Of a stretch of DNA of 64,000 nucleotides, positions 18,328 to 26,721 are shown one piece after another. The notes beneath the pieces were generated by a model. That model made no database searches. It was not told the DNA's origin and saw nothing but the letters and a program-made list of their open reading frames with translations. A program made the position numbers and the translations under genes. Positions within the stretch are counted from its first letter, which is position 1, and each line of letters starts with the position of its first letter. Origin of the DNA: Bacteroidota bacterium (GTDB lineage: Bacteria; Bacteroidota; Bacteroidia; Bacteroidales; SZUA-534); assembly GCA_003250355.1 (NCBI GenBank), contig QKGS01000037.1, positions 1-64,000 of the forward strand, read 5' to 3'.

Positions 18328-18448
18328 AAAATAATATCTTTTTTGAAAATCAAAAATCCTTAATAAAAATATTACATTTTCTTTTAGCTATGCAAATATA
18401 GTTTTTACATTAAAATAAAGAGAGTTATAAAATAATTACTTGTAAACA

Positions 18449-19414
18449 TTATAAATATTCTCTTTTTAAAAGATAATTTGTAACATAATCGTGAACACCT
18501 TCTTCGAGCGAAGTAAACCCTTTACTGTATCCTATTGAAATTAATTTACTCATATCAGCTTCGGTAAAGTACTGGTATTTATCGCGAATATCGACAGGAG
18601 TGTCAATAAACTCAATATATTCCTTTTTACCCATAGCCTTGAAAGTATTCTTTGTGAGGTCAAGAAAAGTACGTCCTTTTCCTGTACCTATGTTATATAG
18701 TCCTGAGTGTTTGCGTTCTTTCATTAAAAAGAACATAATATCGGCAAGATCTTTAACATAAACAAAATCACGCGTTTGTCCACCATCTTCAAAATCGGGA
18801 TGATGCGATTTAAAAAGCTTCATTTTACCTGAAGCATTTATTTGGTTGAATGCATGAAGAATCACACTTGCCATACGCCCTTTATGATATTCATTGGGAC
18901 CATAAACGTTGAAAAACTTCAATCCGGCCCAAAAGAAAGGCTGCTTTTCCTGTTGAAGAGCCCATTTATCGAAATCGTTTTTCGATTCTCCATAAAGGTT
19001 AAGTGGTTGCAGCTTATTAACTATATCGTGACTATCAACATAACCATACTCGCCTAACCCATATGTAGCAGCCGATGATGCATATACTAATGGCAACCCA
19101 TATTGTACACATTTATTCCAAACGTCTTTACTGTAGTTCAAATTCAACTTATCGTAAAGTTCTTTGGGGTATCCGGTTGTTGCAGAGCGTGCTCCCATAT
19201 GAAAAATAAATTGTATCAATTTTTCATTTTCATCAATCCATGATATAAATTCCTCTCTCTCAACTTTGGCTGTATATATTTTGTTTTCAAAGTTTTTGTT
19301 TTTCTCCGGATTCGAAAAATCATCAACTAACACTATATCTTTAAATCCTTCTTTATTTAACTTACTAACCAAACAGCTTCCTATAAAGCCGGCAGCACCT
19401 GTAACTACTATCAT
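18449..19414 (-). CDS. hldD: ADP-L-glycero-D-manno-heptose 6-epimerase
   Basis: Cytoplasmic SDR-family epimerase of 321 aa that makes ADP-L-glycero-beta-D-manno-heptose for the lipopolysaccharide core. The NAD(P) binding start is VTGAAGFIGSCLV (GxxGxxG), followed by the HMGARSATT and YASSAATYG segments and the YxxxK catalytic pair in YGESKNDFDKW. Length and start fit RfaD/HldD. No other heptose genes are adjacent in this window. The gene ends before a strong terminator. Confidence 0.92.
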   Translation of the reverse strand: MIVVTGAAGFIGSCLVSKLNKEGFKDIVLVDDFSNPEKNKNFENKIYTAKVEREEFISWIDENEKLIQFIFHMGARSATTGYPKELYDKLNLNYSKDVWNKCVQYGLPLVYASSAATYGLGEYGYVDSHDIVNKLQPLNLYGESKNDFDKWALQQEKQPFFWAGLKFFNVYGPNEYHKGRMASVILHAFNQINASGKMKLFKSHHPDFEDGGQTRDFVYVKDLADIMFFLMKERKHSGLYNIGTGKGRTFLDLTKNTFKAMGKKEYIEFIDTPVDIRDKYQYFTEADMSKLISIGYSKGFTSLEEGVHDYVTNYLLKREYL

Positions 19415-19526
19415 TATGTATATTTAAAATATTATTCTTTCTATTGAACTTTAAAAACCAATTTATTATTTAGTTATAATGGCTTATAATGAAACTATAT
19501 CGTATTCCAGACTAAAACAAAAAAGT

Positions 19527-20045
19527 TCATTTTCTACGTTTAAGCTTTTTTAATCTAAAATGAAGAGCATCTCCTCTTAGGTTTTTATCGATAATTATAC
19601 CATTACCGTCAATCAGGTAACTTGTTGGTACACCTGTTATATTATATGCTTTTATGTAAGGGCTACTCCATCCGGTTGAATCTATCAAGTGATACTTATA
19701 CGTAAGTTCATCGGCAATAATAGCTTTTTTCCATAACTCTGTTTTCATATCAATAGATACCCCCATTACCTCGAATCCTTCGCCATCTTTGAATTTAGCA
19801 TCGCTGTATTCAGTATATGCTTTAACTATATTAGGATTTTCCTTTCGGCAAGGACCACACCACGATGCCCAAAAATCAATTAGTACATATTTACCTTTTA
19901 GGTCTGACAGATTTACAATGTTACCATGGTCATCGGGTAGTGATATTTCAGGAGCTTTATCACCAATTCCGGTACCTACTTTCTGACCAAACGCTAATGT
20001 TATAGCTATAAATGCAACTGCAATTGTTAATGTTATTCTCTTCAT
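19527..20045 (-). CDS. TlpA-like thiol-disulfide oxidoreductase
   Basis: Exported thioredoxin-like protein, 172 aa from the chosen start. The track ORF begins 16 codons upstream, but the inner ATG at 20045 gives a proper signal peptide (MKRITLTIAVAFIAITLAFGQ), so it is preferred. The AhpC/TSA-thioredoxin fold contains the redox motif WASWCGPCRKENP (Cys about 63 and 66) and a cis-Pro loop ITGVPTSYLID. It probably reduces envelope disulfides. It lies 51 bp downstream of murA on the same strand, so the two may share a transcript. Confidence 0.9.
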   Translation of the reverse strand: MKRITLTIAVAFIAITLAFGQKVGTGIGDKAPEISLPDDHGNIVNLSDLKGKYVLIDFWASWCGPCRKENPNIVKAYTEYSDAKFKDGEGFEVMGVSIDMKTELWKKAIIADELTYKYHLIDSTGWSSPYIKAYNITGVPTSYLIDGNGIIIDKNLRGDALHFRLKKLKRRK

Positions 20046-20096
20046 AATTATTTTATTTGATTTTAAATATAACAATTTTGATGCCCAATACAATTC

Positions 20097-21401
20097 TTAT
20101 ATTCTGGTAATACTTGCTCCTAATGCATTCAACCGTGCATCAATGCTTTCATAGCCGCGATCTATTTGGTCAATATTATCAATAACACTTGTCCCTTTTG
20201 CCGAAAGTGCCGCTATAAGCAGAGCCATACCTGCACGTATATCGGGGCTGGTCATATTTATACCGCGTAGCGTATATTCTTTATTGTGTCCTACAACGGT
20301 GGCTCGGTGCGGGTCGCAAAGAATTATACGAGCACCCATATCAATAAGCTTATCGGTAAAAAACAGTCGGCTTTCAAACATTTTTTGATGAATAAGTACA
20401 CTTCCTTTTGCCTGAGTTGCTGTTACCAACAATACACTAATAAGATCAGGAGTAAGTCCGGGCCATGGTGCATCGTCTATTACCATAATAGAACCATCAA
20501 TAAATGTTTCTATTTCGTAATTGCTTTGAGCCGGAATATACAGGTCATCGCCTTTTAACTCCATTTTTACTCCCAGGCGTTGAAATGCCCTCGGTATTGC
20601 TCCAAGGTTTGAATACGATACGTTTTTAATAGTTATTTCTGAGCCTGTCATGGCAGCAAGTCCAATGAAACTGCCAATTTCTATCATATCGGGAAGCAGT
20701 GTGTGTTCGCAGCCTCCAAGCTTGTCTACTCCTTCTATGGTTAGCAAATTCGACGAAATACCCGATATTTTAGCTCCCATACTATTCAACATTTTACAAA
20801 GCTGTTGAACGTAAGGTTCGCAAGCTGCATTATAAATTGTGGTAGTACCTTTTGCCATAACAGCGGTAAGAATAATATTAGCTGTTCCGGTAACCGATGC
20901 TTCATCGAGCAGCATATAAGTTCCTTTCAGTTCAGAACCTTCAACCATAAAAAACTTTTTATCTTCATCGTAGTTGAATTTTGCTCCAAGCTTTTGCATT
21001 CCCAGAAAGTGAGTATCTAACCTTCGGCGACCTATTTTATCGCCACCTGGAGTTGGAATATATGCTTTCCCAAAACGCGACAATAAAGCTCCAACAAGCA
21101 TTACAGAACCTCGCAGCTTCGATGTTTTATCAACAAACTCCTGCGAGTGAAGATATTCGGGGTCAATATTATTTGCTTTAAAACGATAATCGTGAGCATT
21201 AAGCTTAGTGGTTTCAACACCCATATCGTTAATTATTTGAATAAGAGTATTTACATCGCGAATGTTTGGTACATTTTTAACAACAACCTCATCTTCGGTA
21301 AGCAATGCTGCGCAAAGTATTTGAAGAGCTTCATTTTTAGCTCCTTGCGGGGTTATATCTCCCTTGAGCTTAGCTCCTCCTTCAATTTTGAATTTATTCA
21401 T
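20097..21401 (-). CDS. murA: UDP-N-acetylglucosamine 1-carboxyvinyltransferase MurA, Asp-type
   Basis: First committed enzyme of peptidoglycan synthesis, 434 aa, EPSP-synthase fold. Conserved features include QGAKNEALQIL at the N-terminus (Lys22/Asn23 type) and IGRRRLDTHFLGMQKLGAKF. At the position of the fosfomycin-target Cys (Cys115 in E. coli, PGGCAIG) this enzyme has Asp (TPGGDKIG, Asp about 121). Cys-to-Asp MurA enzymes are active and intrinsically fosfomycin-resistant. The rest of the active site, including the Arg in the following loop, is retained. It lies upstream of the TlpA-like gene. Confidence 0.95.
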   Translation of the reverse strand: MNKFKIEGGAKLKGDITPQGAKNEALQILCAALLTEDEVVVKNVPNIRDVNTLIQIINDMGVETTKLNAHDYRFKANNIDPEYLHSQEFVDKTSKLRGSVMLVGALLSRFGKAYIPTPGGDKIGRRRLDTHFLGMQKLGAKFNYDEDKKFFMVEGSELKGTYMLLDEASVTGTANIILTAVMAKGTTTIYNAACEPYVQQLCKMLNSMGAKISGISSNLLTIEGVDKLGGCEHTLLPDMIEIGSFIGLAAMTGSEITIKNVSYSNLGAIPRAFQRLGVKMELKGDDLYIPAQSNYEIETFIDGSIMVIDDAPWPGLTPDLISVLLVTATQAKGSVLIHQKMFESRLFFTDKLIDMGARIILCDPHRATVVGHNKEYTLRGINMTSPDIRAGMALLIAALSAKGTSVIDNIDQIDRGYESIDARLNALGASITRI

Positions 21402-21719
21402 TGTAACTGTTCTGAATTTTGAAGCCGAAAATATGTAAAAACATGATTATGACAATAATAAATTAGTGGTTTTTTTAACCCGCATTATGCATTAGGTTTT
21501 TCAAATTAGCTTTAATCAATTAATAACCAGTATCTTTCTAATGCAACGCATTATAGCGGGTTGAACCCGAATGATTAACAACGCAAACTCTATAAAGCTT
21601 TGAGAATCCTTCATTTAACTTTAGTATTTCAATTTAAATGCATGGTTAGGGTTTAACATTTAGTTAGGCTTGGGCGTTAAAGCTGATAAATATAAATTGT
21701 GTATATTCGCATTTTTAAA
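21402..21719. other. Divergent intergenic region with a long imperfect palindrome
   Basis: 318 bp between murA and folE. From 21477 to 21562 the arms aacccgcattatgcattag and ctaatgcaacgcattatagcgggtt form a long imperfect hairpin (outer AACCCGC/GCGGGTT, inner GCATTAG/CTAATGC). One arm plus its flank (ttatgcattag-tttttc-aaa-ttag) recurs at 60200-60225. No ORF is supported. Confidence 0.55.
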
Positions 21720-22367
21720 ATGAAAGTTATGGATATTATAAATAACGGTGTAGAGCTTGGTGATGATTTTGGCTATGTTAGAATAGACCGATATAATGAA
21801 CAGCGAACTAACGATATTGAGGAATATTACAGCAAGATAATATCGGCTTTGGGCGAAAATGTTAAAAGAGAGGGGCTTGAAAAAACACCGTTGCGTGTTG
21901 CCAAGGCTATGCAATTTCTAACTCAGGGGTACTACTCAAAACCCGATGAGGTATTGCGTTCAGCAATGTTCAAAGAAGATTACAGCCAAATGGTAATAGT
22001 AAAAGACATAGAGCTGTATTCGTTATGCGAGCACCATATGCTGCCGTTTTTTGGCAAAGCACATGTGGCTTACATCCCCAATGGATACATTACCGGTTTA
22101 AGCAAATTAGCACGTGTAGTGGAAATATTTTCACGCAGATTACAAGTTCAAGAGCGCTTAACTAACGAAATTAGAGACTGCATACAGGAAACCTTAAAAC
22201 CGGCCGGGGTAGCTGTTGTTATTGAAGCACAACATATGTGTATGCAAATGCGCGGTGTTCAGAAGCAAAGCTCAGTAACCACAACTTCGGCGTTTACCGG
22301 AATATTTCTCGATAATATTGCTACCCGCGAAGAGTATATGAATTTGATATCGAATAAGCTTAGGTAG
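21720..22367 (+). CDS. folE: GTP cyclohydrolase I
   Basis: Zn-dependent GTP cyclohydrolase I, 215 aa, which makes 7,8-dihydroneopterin triphosphate for folate or queuosine-type pterins. Signatures are [40 protein letters not shown] and [13 protein letters not shown], which include the zinc ligands Cys, His and Cys. The track ORF begins at a GTG seven codons upstream; the ATG at 21720 is preferred, because GTP cyclohydrolases have variable N-termini and the region before it is AT-rich. The start at 21729 (MDIINNG) is a possible alternative. Confidence 0.95.
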   Translation: MKVMDIINNGVELGDDFGYVRIDRYNEQRTNDIEEYYSKIISALGENVKREGLEKTPLRVAKAMQFLTQGYYSKPDEVLRSAMFKEDYSQMVIVKDIELYSLCEHHMLPFFGKAHVAYIPNGYITGLSKLARVVEIFSRRLQVQERLTNEIRDCIQETLKPAGVAVVIEAQHMCMQMRGVQKQSSVTTTSAFTGIFLDNIATREEYMNLISNKLR

Positions 22368-22536
22368 GGAAATTGAAAAATATTTTTTGTAAATAGCTCT
22401 AATTTAAACTGATTCTACACAACTTGCTTTCTAGCTACTATGAGTTGGTGTATTTTTTTGATGAATTGATGACAGCTCTCATAACACTTACTATATCTGC
22501 CAATTACATGTCATCATTTTTGTCATCAAAGTTTCA

Positions 22537-23052
22537 TCAAAACGGAGTGTCATCAGAAACACCCAACTCCTTAGCCAGAATATTGCAATCAATTGGTTCT
22601 CTTTCATCTTCCGGAATGCTTCGGTAAACTTCAAGAGCCCATATGCAGGAAATATAGCTAAGTGGGTCTGTAAAAATTTGCTGATAATCATCTTCCCAAA
22701 GATCTAAATCTTCAGCTGAACGATATTCTCCAAAATCGTATTCCCTCCATGTCCACATGTATGTATCGCCGTAAGTTTCATTATTCCTCTCAATAGGTGA
22801 ATTTGATAAAGACCTGGCAAAACGTTCAATATTCACTTTTTCAAGTTGATGAACAGGATAATCATTTTCATGATGTTCCAAGCAGTCATCATCTTCCTGC
22901 TCTTTACGTGTTTGATGAACCTCCTTGTAGTCCAAAGTTTCCAGGCAATGAAGAATCTGATTAGTCAGAAAGTTTAGCTTGTATTCATGGGTGAATACCT
23001 TCTCATCAACTAATTCTTCCAAATCAAATATTATGTGGTCAGAGATTTCCAT
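22537..23052 (-). CDS. Hypothetical acidic protein, distal gene of the Hip operon
   Basis: 171 aa, acidic, no signal peptide or membrane helix. It is rich in Trp/Tyr/Glu in its second half (TYMWTWREYDFGEY, SAEDLDLWEDDYQQIF). I do not recognise the family. It begins only 1 nt after the stop of the 42-aa ORF at 23054-23182, implying translational coupling, and both follow the HipA-like toxin gene on the same strand. It may therefore be a cargo or accessory gene of the Hip operon. The overlapping ORF at 22491-22691 is a shadow. Confidence 0.65.
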   Translation of the reverse strand: MEISDHIIFDLEELVDEKVFTHEYKLNFLTNQILHCLETLDYKEVHQTRKEQEDDDCLEHHENDYPVHQLEKVNIERFARSLSNSPIERNNETYGDTYMWTWREYDFGEYRSAEDLDLWEDDYQQIFTDPLSYISCIWALEVYRSIPEDEREPIDCNILAKELGVSDDTPF

Positions 23053-23053
23053 A

Positions 23054-23182
23054 TTACTTGTTTTTAGCGTTCTTTTCAGGGGTATTTTCTACTGAAACCT
23101 TTCCTTGTTTGATAAGCTCGTCAGCCATAATAGCAACTGCTTGCTTGCGAGATTTTATCTCAACTCCTTTGTGTGTAGGCAT
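23054..23182 (-). CDS. Small 42-aa protein between the HipA-like gene and the 171-aa gene
   Basis: Too short for the ORF track. It reads MPTHKGVEIKSRKQAVAIMADELIK followed by QGKVSVENTPEKNAKNK. It starts 42 nt after the HipA-like stop and ends 1 nt before the next ATG, a close packing that suggests real coupling. It is basic and probably helical, with no recognised family. Evidence is limited to position and reading-frame fit. Confidence 0.5.
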   Translation of the reverse strand: MPTHKGVEIKSRKQAVAIMADELIKQGKVSVENTPEKNAKNK

Positions 23183-23224
23183 ATTACACGAATTATAGGT
23201 TAGTACTGAATTCTTACAATAAAT

Positions 23225-24166
23225 TTAAGAAAATAACCTTGAAGTTCTATTCTGAATTAGTGCTTTATATTCTTCTTTTTTGTCTTCGGGCAGAAATGAA
23301 GAGTCAACTAAACTTAATGAAGGGGAAATAGCTTTCTCTATTTTGTGAAACACATTTTTAATCTGTTTTTCATTTAATTCTAGTGTTTTTGCAAAAGCAA
23401 TAAAATCGGATTGTTTGAACTTACGCTTTCTTCCATTTAATGTTAATGCTAGTTCTTCCGGATCGGTTTTCTCTGGTATTACCAACCGTGTCGATAATAA
23501 GTCATAAGCAGGAGATAACTGTACTAAACCTGAATTACTGTGAATGAGGGAGAAGTTTTTTAAATGCATATCTCCATTCCCTGTAATAAATGAAAATAGA
23601 GTTATTTCAAAAAATGACAGAGCATCAAGTAGTGGGTTTGATGAATATTGCATTATAACTTTGCCAACTTGCTCCATAGAACCTTTGTACTTGTCTTCAG
23701 TTAATCGCTCACTTAGTTGGCACAAATCTTCCATATGAATTTTATTTCCATTATCCCTGTCAATGCGTTTAGTTATGTAAGCAAGTTCACCAGATTGTAA
23801 CCTTATCAATGAGTTAGGAACGGTTTTGATTTTGAAAATATCAGCAAGTTTCATTGTCAGGCCTTCATTTTCAGGAAGCTCAGGATATTGCGATGTTGGA
23901 GGTTTTAGTATATAGTTTCCCCATAGTCCTACCAAGGTAAACTTATTATCTCCCTTTTTTGCTTCGAAGTTGAATGATAGTTTAGCCTGAACTCCAGGTA
24001 TTGTAATATGGCTTTGCACAACTTTTTCAGCTAATTCTTTCATTTGGTTAAGTGAGTAATCAATAACAGGAGCTTCAGGAGTTCCAAATATTCTTTTTGA
24101 ACACTTTGCATGATAGTCTGTTTCATCATGCTCCAATGGTTTGTAGCAATATAAACACTTACTCAT
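23225..24166 (-). CDS. HipT-like (short HipA) serine/threonine kinase toxin
   Basis: 313-aa HipA-fold kinase lacking the usual N-terminal HipA domain, which is encoded as a separate gene upstream, the layout of HipBST systems. The N-terminus has a CxxC pair (MSKCLYCYKP...YHAKCSKR) that may bind zinc. The Gly-rich loop reads HITIPGVQAKLSF, the catalytic loop GNGDMHLKNFSL (Asp about 199) and the DFG-like AYDLLST. HipA/HipT kinases phosphorylate aminoacyl-tRNA synthetases and arrest growth. Its ATG lies 2 nt after the stop of the 107-aa gene. Confidence 0.85.
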   Translation of the reverse strand: MSKCLYCYKPLEHDETDYHAKCSKRIFGTPEAPVIDYSLNQMKELAEKVVQSHITIPGVQAKLSFNFEAKKGDNKFTLVGLWGNYILKPPTSQYPELPENEGLTMKLADIFKIKTVPNSLIRLQSGELAYITKRIDRDNGNKIHMEDLCQLSERLTEDKYKGSMEQVGKVIMQYSSNPLLDALSFFEITLFSFITGNGDMHLKNFSLIHSNSGLVQLSPAYDLLSTRLVIPEKTDPEELALTLNGRKRKFKQSDFIAFAKTLELNEKQIKNVFHKIEKAISPSLSLVDSSFLPEDKKEEYKALIQNRTSRLFS

Positions 24167-24168
24167 AA

Positions 24169-24492
24169 TTATTCATTTGAAGGTATTACAGAAACAGCTC
24201 CTATACAGTCTTTACAGCAAGAAAGTAAAAGTCCCATACGATCATTTGCCTTTAGCTTCCAATTATCTATTGCAACATCTAACAACCATCCTTCTGGAAT
24301 TAACCCATCAAAGAAAGGAAACATGGTGGTTGATGAGTATGGGTTTTTGCTCAGGGGTAAGGTAAGGCTTATTGCTTTATTACTTTTGTTTTCTAAGTAT
24401 TCCTTATCATACGTAAACCTGTATCCTGTATCAGTTTCCTCAATAAGTCCGGTATACTTATCTTTATAATATACTTTACCAGTTCTATTCAT
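24169..24492 (-). CDS. HipS-like protein (HipA N-terminal domain, candidate antitoxin)
   Basis: 107 aa equal to the N-terminal subdomain of HipA (YKDKYTGLIEETDTGYRFTYD...AISLTLPLSKNPYSS...FPFFDGLIPEGWLLD). In HipBST of E. coli O127 this separate subunit neutralises HipT, so by analogy it is the antitoxin. It overlaps the hipB stop by 8 nt and ends 2 nt before the kinase gene. Gene order hipB-hipS-hipT is the one described for HipBST. Confidence 0.82.
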   Translation of the reverse strand: MNRTGKVYYKDKYTGLIEETDTGYRFTYDKEYLENKSNKAISLTLPLSKNPYSSTTMFPFFDGLIPEGWLLDVAIDNWKLKANDRMGLLLSCCKDCIGAVSVIPSNE

Positions 24493-24703
24493 CGCTTACA
24501 TGTATTTGTTTTGAATCTACCGGAGTCAGTTCATGACCAAACAATGCCAATACCTGATTTACTTTATCCATACGAAGAGTTTCTTTCCCTTGTTCAAGTT
24601 CTCTGACAAAACGCAAGCCTACACCCGCCTTATCTGCTAAATCTTGCTGAGTAAGCCCCAGAATCTTTCGCCTGTTCTTTATAAACGTAACTAGATTATT
24701 CAT
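24485..24703 (-). CDS. hipB: HipB-like XRE-family transcriptional regulator
   Basis: 72-aa HTH_3 protein (IKNRRKILGLTQQDLADKAGVGLRFVRELEQGKETLRMDKVNQVLALFGHEL), typical of HipB/antitoxin autoregulators. It should repress its own operon through the three TATACC-N6-GGTATA operators located directly upstream, and may also bridge HipS/HipT to DNA. The first operator begins 4 nt upstream of the ATG. Overlap with the next gene (8 nt) indicates translational coupling. Confidence 0.9.
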   Translation of the reverse strand: MNNLVTFIKNRRKILGLTQQDLADKAGVGLRFVRELEQGKETLRMDKVNQVLALFGHELTPVDSKQIHVSDE

Positions 24704-24706
24704 ATT

Positions 24707-24724
24707 TATACCTTATCGGGTATA
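24707..24724 (-). promoter_or_regulatory. HipB operator O1
   Basis: TATACC-TTATCG-GGTATA, a 6+6-bp palindrome with a 6-nt spacer, just upstream of the hipB ATG at 24703. It overlaps the end of a near-consensus -7 box (TATCTTTA on the minus strand, 24730-24723). Confidence 0.85.
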
Positions 24725-24747
24725 AAGATAACTAAAAATAGGGATTT

Positions 24748-24765
24748 TATACCTTTTAGGGTATA
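24748..24765 (-). promoter_or_regulatory. HipB operator O2
   Basis: TATACC-TTTTAG-GGTATA, the same palindrome as O1 at a start-to-start distance of exactly 41 bp. It lies about 34 bp upstream of the end of the predicted -7 box. Confidence 0.85.
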
Positions 24766-24788
24766 AAATAAGCATTAGGGGTCTTAAG

Positions 24789-24806
24789 TATACCCGAAAG
24801 GGTATA
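24789..24806 (-). promoter_or_regulatory. HipB operator O3
   Basis: TATACC-CGAAAG-GGTATA, again exactly 41 bp from O2. It lies just before the stop of the neighbouring chimeric ORF (24809), so it is embedded at that gene's 3' end. Confidence 0.85.
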
Positions 24807-24808
24807 TT

Positions 24809-25447
24809 TTACTCTCTGATCGTCCAGCTAGCACAATTAAGTACACCGCCTTCTTTTGCAAGCCAGTTTGCTTTGTGCCCTACAACTTTACAGTCGGGGT
24901 AAGCTTTCTCTATTAGTTTTAATGCGGTAGTATCTTCAGGGTAGCCAAATTGGGGAACAATTATTAGGTTGCCTACGTGCAGGTAGTTAATGTATAATCC
25001 TTCGGCTGATTCTCCACCATCAAACTTCAGATATGTAATCTCAATTTTATAATTATTTTGAATTGCATGCAGAATTCCATTCAGGTGGTTGTATCCTTTT
25101 GCAGTAACTTGCTCAAGCTGTAAGCTACTGCCGTACGAGTTTGCCTGAGCAATATGTAGTAACTCCAGCATACGGTTAAATACCTGAGCTTGCTGTTGAG
25201 TAGTTTCAATATAATATCCTTTGTTAACAGGGCAGTGCTCAATAATGTAACCATTGTCCTTTAAGGCTTTTTTATCACGATCAAAAGTTCTTGATGAAAT
25301 ACCGGTATTCTCATTACCCGACGTTTCTATTATGTCTTTCATTTTGTCACGCAAATAATCAAGGATCTCCTTCTTGGAAGGGTATGTACCTTTTTGCACT
25401 AACTCAATAATCAGAGTGTATCTTCTTATTTGATTGTAAAGTTTCAT
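24809..25447 (-). CDS. Chimeric ORF: WYL-regulator N-terminus fused to agmatine-deiminase C-terminus
   Basis: 212 aa from the ATG at 25447 (MKLYNQIRRYTLIIEL); the track start at 25486 lies inside the upstream gene. Residues about 1-100 are a winged-HTH of WYL regulators (TYPSKKEILDYL..., GISSRTFDRDKKALKDNGYIIE), and about 125-145 (HLNGILHAIQNNYKIEITYLKFDGG) is the start of a WYL domain. From about 146 on, it switches to the C-terminal segment of agmatine deiminase (YINYLHVGNLIIVPQFGYPED, then EGGVLNCASWTIRE, which matches the catalytic-Cys region). Neither half is complete. It is probably an in-frame relic of a deletion or recombination, hence non-functional or a reduced DNA-binding protein. 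Confidence 0.78.
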   Translation of the reverse strand: MKLYNQIRRYTLIIELVQKGTYPSKKEILDYLRDKMKDIIETSGNENTGISSRTFDRDKKALKDNGYIIEHCPVNKGYYIETTQQQAQVFNRMLELLHIAQANSYGSSLQLEQVTAKGYNHLNGILHAIQNNYKIEITYLKFDGGESAEGLYINYLHVGNLIIVPQFGYPEDTTALKLIEKAYPDCKVVGHKANWLAKEGGVLNCASWTIRE

Positions 25448-25460
25448 GGTGTTTTTTGAT

Positions 25461-26699
25461 TTAAGGATAGAATTGATTTGGATCAAATAATTTCAAATGT
25501 TCTTGCATTGAATATTTGAAGTCATATCTTAGATTGTCGATTAAAGTATATTCATGCTCGTATTTGAATCCTTCCATGTAGTATTTTATTTGATTTCCAT
25601 CAATGTTTACATCAAGGTAATTATGTTGTGTCGGTTCTATTGAATTGAATGAAGGAGGTACTATTTCATTTCCATTATAATCAACTATTGCCCATTTATC
25701 GGCTATACTTTTAACATCACTTAAAAACCAACCTATAGGATAAGCGTCGTCATGCTTACTTCTATGCTGTTTGAATCTATCGTATTTGACTGCAATAAGG
25801 TTGTGACTTAGTATTTTTATTTCAAGGTATTTGCAAGGTAAAATTTCTTTCCCTTTAATATCGAAAATTCCAACTTTTTTATTTCTAACAACTCCAATAA
25901 GTTCATCGTTAAGTATTTTTATAAAGTCATATATTGGTTTTATAATTATACCCTTTCTCGTTGCTATGCCCCAGCCAATAAAACCACCTATTGCTATTGT
26001 ATCGCTATTTAGTCTGCATGTTTCATTAAACTTAATTGAAATTTCAATTTCCCATCCTGATTTAAAATACATCATATATTCTTTTGCTCTAGAAATTGAA
26101 ATAGGTTCATCTAAAATGTTATAGAATGACCTAGACTGGAAATGAAATTGTAAAAGGCGATCATAATTATCAGTATTTAATAATTTTTTTGAGATTATAA
26201 TGTATAGGTCATCCTTATCTGTATAATATCTAAATGAATCAGGGTAATAGGTACACCATTCCGTTTTACTGGAATAAAACTGACTTGCCTTGAGTGTTTT
26301 TGGAACAACAATTAAATACTTATCATCTTCATGGTGTACCTCAGCCTCGCCTATATTTATATAATACCGGTCGGTAATGAGGTATGTTTCATCTTCAGAA
26401 GTTTTGCCTAATCCACCAAGATCTTTTATACTCTTTATTATTTCCGGCAGAGTTTTATACCGGTTAATATCTTTCTCTTTTAATAAGTGTTTGGTCTCTT
26501 CAAATTTAACTAGGTATTCTTTAGCTTTGTAGAAATCTTCTTCTCTAAGTTGTTTCTTGTTGTAAAGGTTCAGAACCCATTGAGAGTATATTTTTTTTTG
26601 GGTAGGATCTAAAGTAAGCAGTTCGAGAAACAGCACGTCAGAGATGTGTGAGTTCTTTCTCCTTAAGAAGTTTATTCGCTTGCTTTTTTTCATTACCAT
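25461..26699 (-). CDS. WG repeat-containing protein
   Basis: 412 aa, no signal peptide. Residues about 1-190 form a mixed domain with WCTYYPDSFRYYTDKDDLYIIIS, a W-C-T motif resembling sequences in phage-related proteins. The C-terminal part carries WG repeats (GWGIATRKGIIIKPIYDFIKI; KVGIFDIKGKEILPCKYLEI; KWAIVDYNGNEIVPPSFNSI). WG repeats form beta-propeller-like binding surfaces of unknown role. It is transcribed alone or with the chimeric ORF (13-bp gap). The 36-bp operator-like element at 26766-26801 and a -7 box (TATTTTTG, 26729-26722) lie upstream, linking it with the ATPase and WYL genes. Confidence 0.82.
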   Translation of the reverse strand: MVMKKSKRINFLRRKNSHISDVLFLELLTLDPTQKKIYSQWVLNLYNKKQLREEDFYKAKEYLVKFEETKHLLKEKDINRYKTLPEIIKSIKDLGGLGKTSEDETYLITDRYYINIGEAEVHHEDDKYLIVVPKTLKASQFYSSKTEWCTYYPDSFRYYTDKDDLYIIISKKLLNTDNYDRLLQFHFQSRSFYNILDEPISISRAKEYMMYFKSGWEIEISIKFNETCRLNSDTIAIGGFIGWGIATRKGIIIKPIYDFIKILNDELIGVVRNKKVGIFDIKGKEILPCKYLEIKILSHNLIAVKYDRFKQHRSKHDDAYPIGWFLSDVKSIADKWAIVDYNGNEIVPPSFNSIEPTQHNYLDVNIDGNQIKYYMEGFKYEHEYTLIDNLRYDFKYSMQEHLKLFDPNQFYP

Positions 26700-26721
26700 G
26701 CTTAATTTCTATTCGCAAAAA

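Noticed and set aside
22491-22691. 66-aa minus-strand ORF overlapping the 171-aa gene
   Set aside because: A shadow frame of the larger gene that shares its strand but not its start; no independent support.
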